Source of the DNA: Kineosporia corallincola | GTDB taxonomy: Bacteria > Actinomycetota > Actinomycetes > Actinomycetales > Kineosporiaceae | Reading direction: 5' to 3' | DNA: 64,000 nucleotides | Assembly (NCBI RefSeq): GCF_018499875.1 | Contig: NZ_JAHBAY010000001.1 | Coordinates: forward strand, 186,001 to 250,000 | Part shown: positions 63,801-64,000 of the stretch, in pieces | Layout: each line of letters starts with the position of its first letter | Position numbering within the stretch: the stretch's first letter is position 1 | Translations under genes and position numbers: made by a program | Notes under the pieces: model-generated | The model's database searches: none | Seen by the model: only the letters and a program-made list of their open reading frames with translations | Told to the model about the DNA's origin: nothing

Positions 63801-64000
63801 GGCCGGCTGCGACTCGCACTCCGACCAGGCCGCCCGCAGCACCGGACCGGCGTGATCCACCGCCCGCTGGTAGGCGCCCAGCTCGACCAGGTGCCGCACC
63901 TGTTCCGCGCGCTCGCAGTCGGGGCACCCGGCCGGGTCCGGCCCGGCCTGCGCCGAGGCCTCGATCCAGGCGTCCAGCCCGGCGCCGGCGCTCTGTGCGC
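60870..64000 (-). CDS. Large helical-repeat-like protein, 5' end outside the window
   Basis: At least 1043 aa with no upstream stop before the window edge, so the start is not visible. Near the visible N-terminal end is CPDCERAEQ, a possible zinc-binding CxxC. The rest is Ala/Leu/Arg-rich and strongly helical, with TPR-like elements (AQAGADLAGLLAQNDPQAALSVWHHA, DLARAVPLLDRYTPAAL, GQAEAWQLAARVAG), interrupted at about two-fifths by an acidic disordered stretch (DEDETGDEPDEDEVQ). It ends WNRYCEPVG. No membrane segment. Likely a tetratricopeptide-type scaffold or regulator; family not recognised with confidence. Confidence 0.75.
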   Translation of the reverse strand, partial: AQSAGAGLDAWIEASAQAGPDPAGCPDCERAEQVRHLVELGAYQRAVDHAGPVLRAAWSECESQPAGMIGAVLPALLRTGEVGAAAAEHVRAVRLIRTRLAGAAAAAGIAGDSAVGDALAAQAVRGTGAADQLLACARTGRLRHGLGLLREWLPALAGAPEPLELLESAGAIARLTWSLAEAGHSGEVVLPATRAQRLPAALGGPEDLTVGLLGERVLAESARLAELFDQRNETTTVGGRLRETLGSGSLPNMPLEAFERRGLGEWAAPTGRGRRAGGDGVAPDSADITVLAKEFEDGLRTDSAAAMRAVLEGWRATRILADTAGDPEAERAAARLDGWSALDGIATHPVDPEDGPSPAAPILMEAAQAATLRLRAAGLPLEALLHDQACVLAAAQSRLMQPAPAMERIEELAAEVAGLGTGPDLGEALSRLVLAREIAAAAGVPVPDQISQLVPVPGALPEEATTLIPVATQPLVVDDAPDEDETGDEPDEDEVQPIHDPSVGDSFGPVAMPTSLIGPFLTTPIPVSPQESPGHRPWHGDDDPRQSRRRPDPLAELRAGLASEDVREVAQTLDLVNFDPLETAVAQLRSVPPERLEHRHLRALTRMLRLRARDEPHAAAVSTLTQAVATLPEGVRPAERAQAGADLAGLLAQNDPQAALSVWHHAVEDAEKSGEGPILGTLLAASAMHRHRAGQPHRAAADLARAVPLLDRYTPAALAGQCRVDLSRVLLELERPAAAAAAAEAALADVVDALREEGVNLDPPPTGGIRIAPDNIEPLAGEIAPEVASHMHLAGAAAFAAAEANSAAGAPGLARRLAIRSAQWHARNGNPIGQAEAWQLAARVAGRPERVAADLARAAELSEAGGDWGRAATCRRERVTAVRAAAGDEAALGALDEADTTLRAWTKTLTGRRIQPAERAMAEHQVRWHRVAVAEQRARLLALGGRFEEAMAVADGLVDDYTRLDDAWSARDLQGLRGQLRAELGDLEGAVADLRDAAEAAAVAGEEEQTHGLGARLAAVLGEAGRDDEAEAVWNRYCEPVG

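Overview
The window is one contiguous stretch of a GC-rich (roughly 70%) actinobacterial chromosome. The evidence is an FO synthase (FbiC) for coenzyme F420, an XPB-type helicase with its Helicase_C_3 partner, a cold-shock protein with an actinobacterial C-terminal extension, DUF3027, DUF3263 and DUF2530 proteins, frequent GTG starts, and G/C-ending codons in most genes. The genus cannot be fixed from the sequence; a free-living, filamentous or Kineosporia/Frankia-like actinobacterium is a reasonable guess. I see no rRNA, tRNA, CRISPR array, transposase, integrase or phage genes. From recall, the gene set from moaE/moaD/moaA through the XPB pair, cspB, DUF2530-MarR, DUF3027, serC and citrate synthase parallels Mycobacterium tuberculosis Rv0861c-Rv0889c. 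Most of the window is therefore probably conserved core, with lineage-specific insertions.

Layout. 0-6.5 kb: flavoprotein disulfide reductase-like enzyme, a small repetitive protein, an SDR, fbiC and ung. 6.5-10.2 kb: PLP decarboxylase, DUF3263, LytR_C protein, an HExxH protein and a cold-shock protein. 10.4-18.4 kb: family-A DNA polymerase, groEL behind HrcA-type operators, and a molybdopterin set (nucleotidyltransferase, moaE, moaD, moaA) around a membrane glycosyltransferase. 18.6-27.1 kb: a 71-aa ORF, a PhoP-like response regulator/histidine kinase pair followed by a 45-aa ORF and an HtrA protease, then a divergent MarR/ABC-exporter pair and a sugar-transporter remnant. 27.1-34.6 kb: the XPB helicase pair, two overlapping related proteins, a HAD phosphatase and a second cold-shock protein. 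34.7-40.4 kb: DUF3027 protein overlapping a 1041-aa GHKL (sacsin-like) protein, then DUF2530. 40.5-45.2 kb: MarR-MFS operon, CPBP protease, a divergent RelA/SpoT-like protein, DinB and GNAT proteins. 45.2-53.1 kb: an eight-gene minus-strand run carrying urate-to-ureidoglycolate catabolism. 53.1-57.4 kb: an Rrf2 regulator and a sulfate ABC importer. 57.7-64.0 kb: serC, citrate synthase, pdxH and a large helical-repeat-like protein cut by the window edge.

How the parts work together. uraD, uraH, uricase, an aldolase-like DUF6986 protein, allB and alc take urate to ureidoglycolate plus urea. The sulfate importer probably responds to the adjacent Rrf2 regulator; inverted repeats lie at both promoters. 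The two-component system followed by HtrA suggests envelope-stress control. Recurrent sequence features are a shared terminator stem (GGACGACGA), three in-frame arrays of 15-bp units in unrelated genes, several probable leaderless starts, and convergent genes that overlap at their stop codons.
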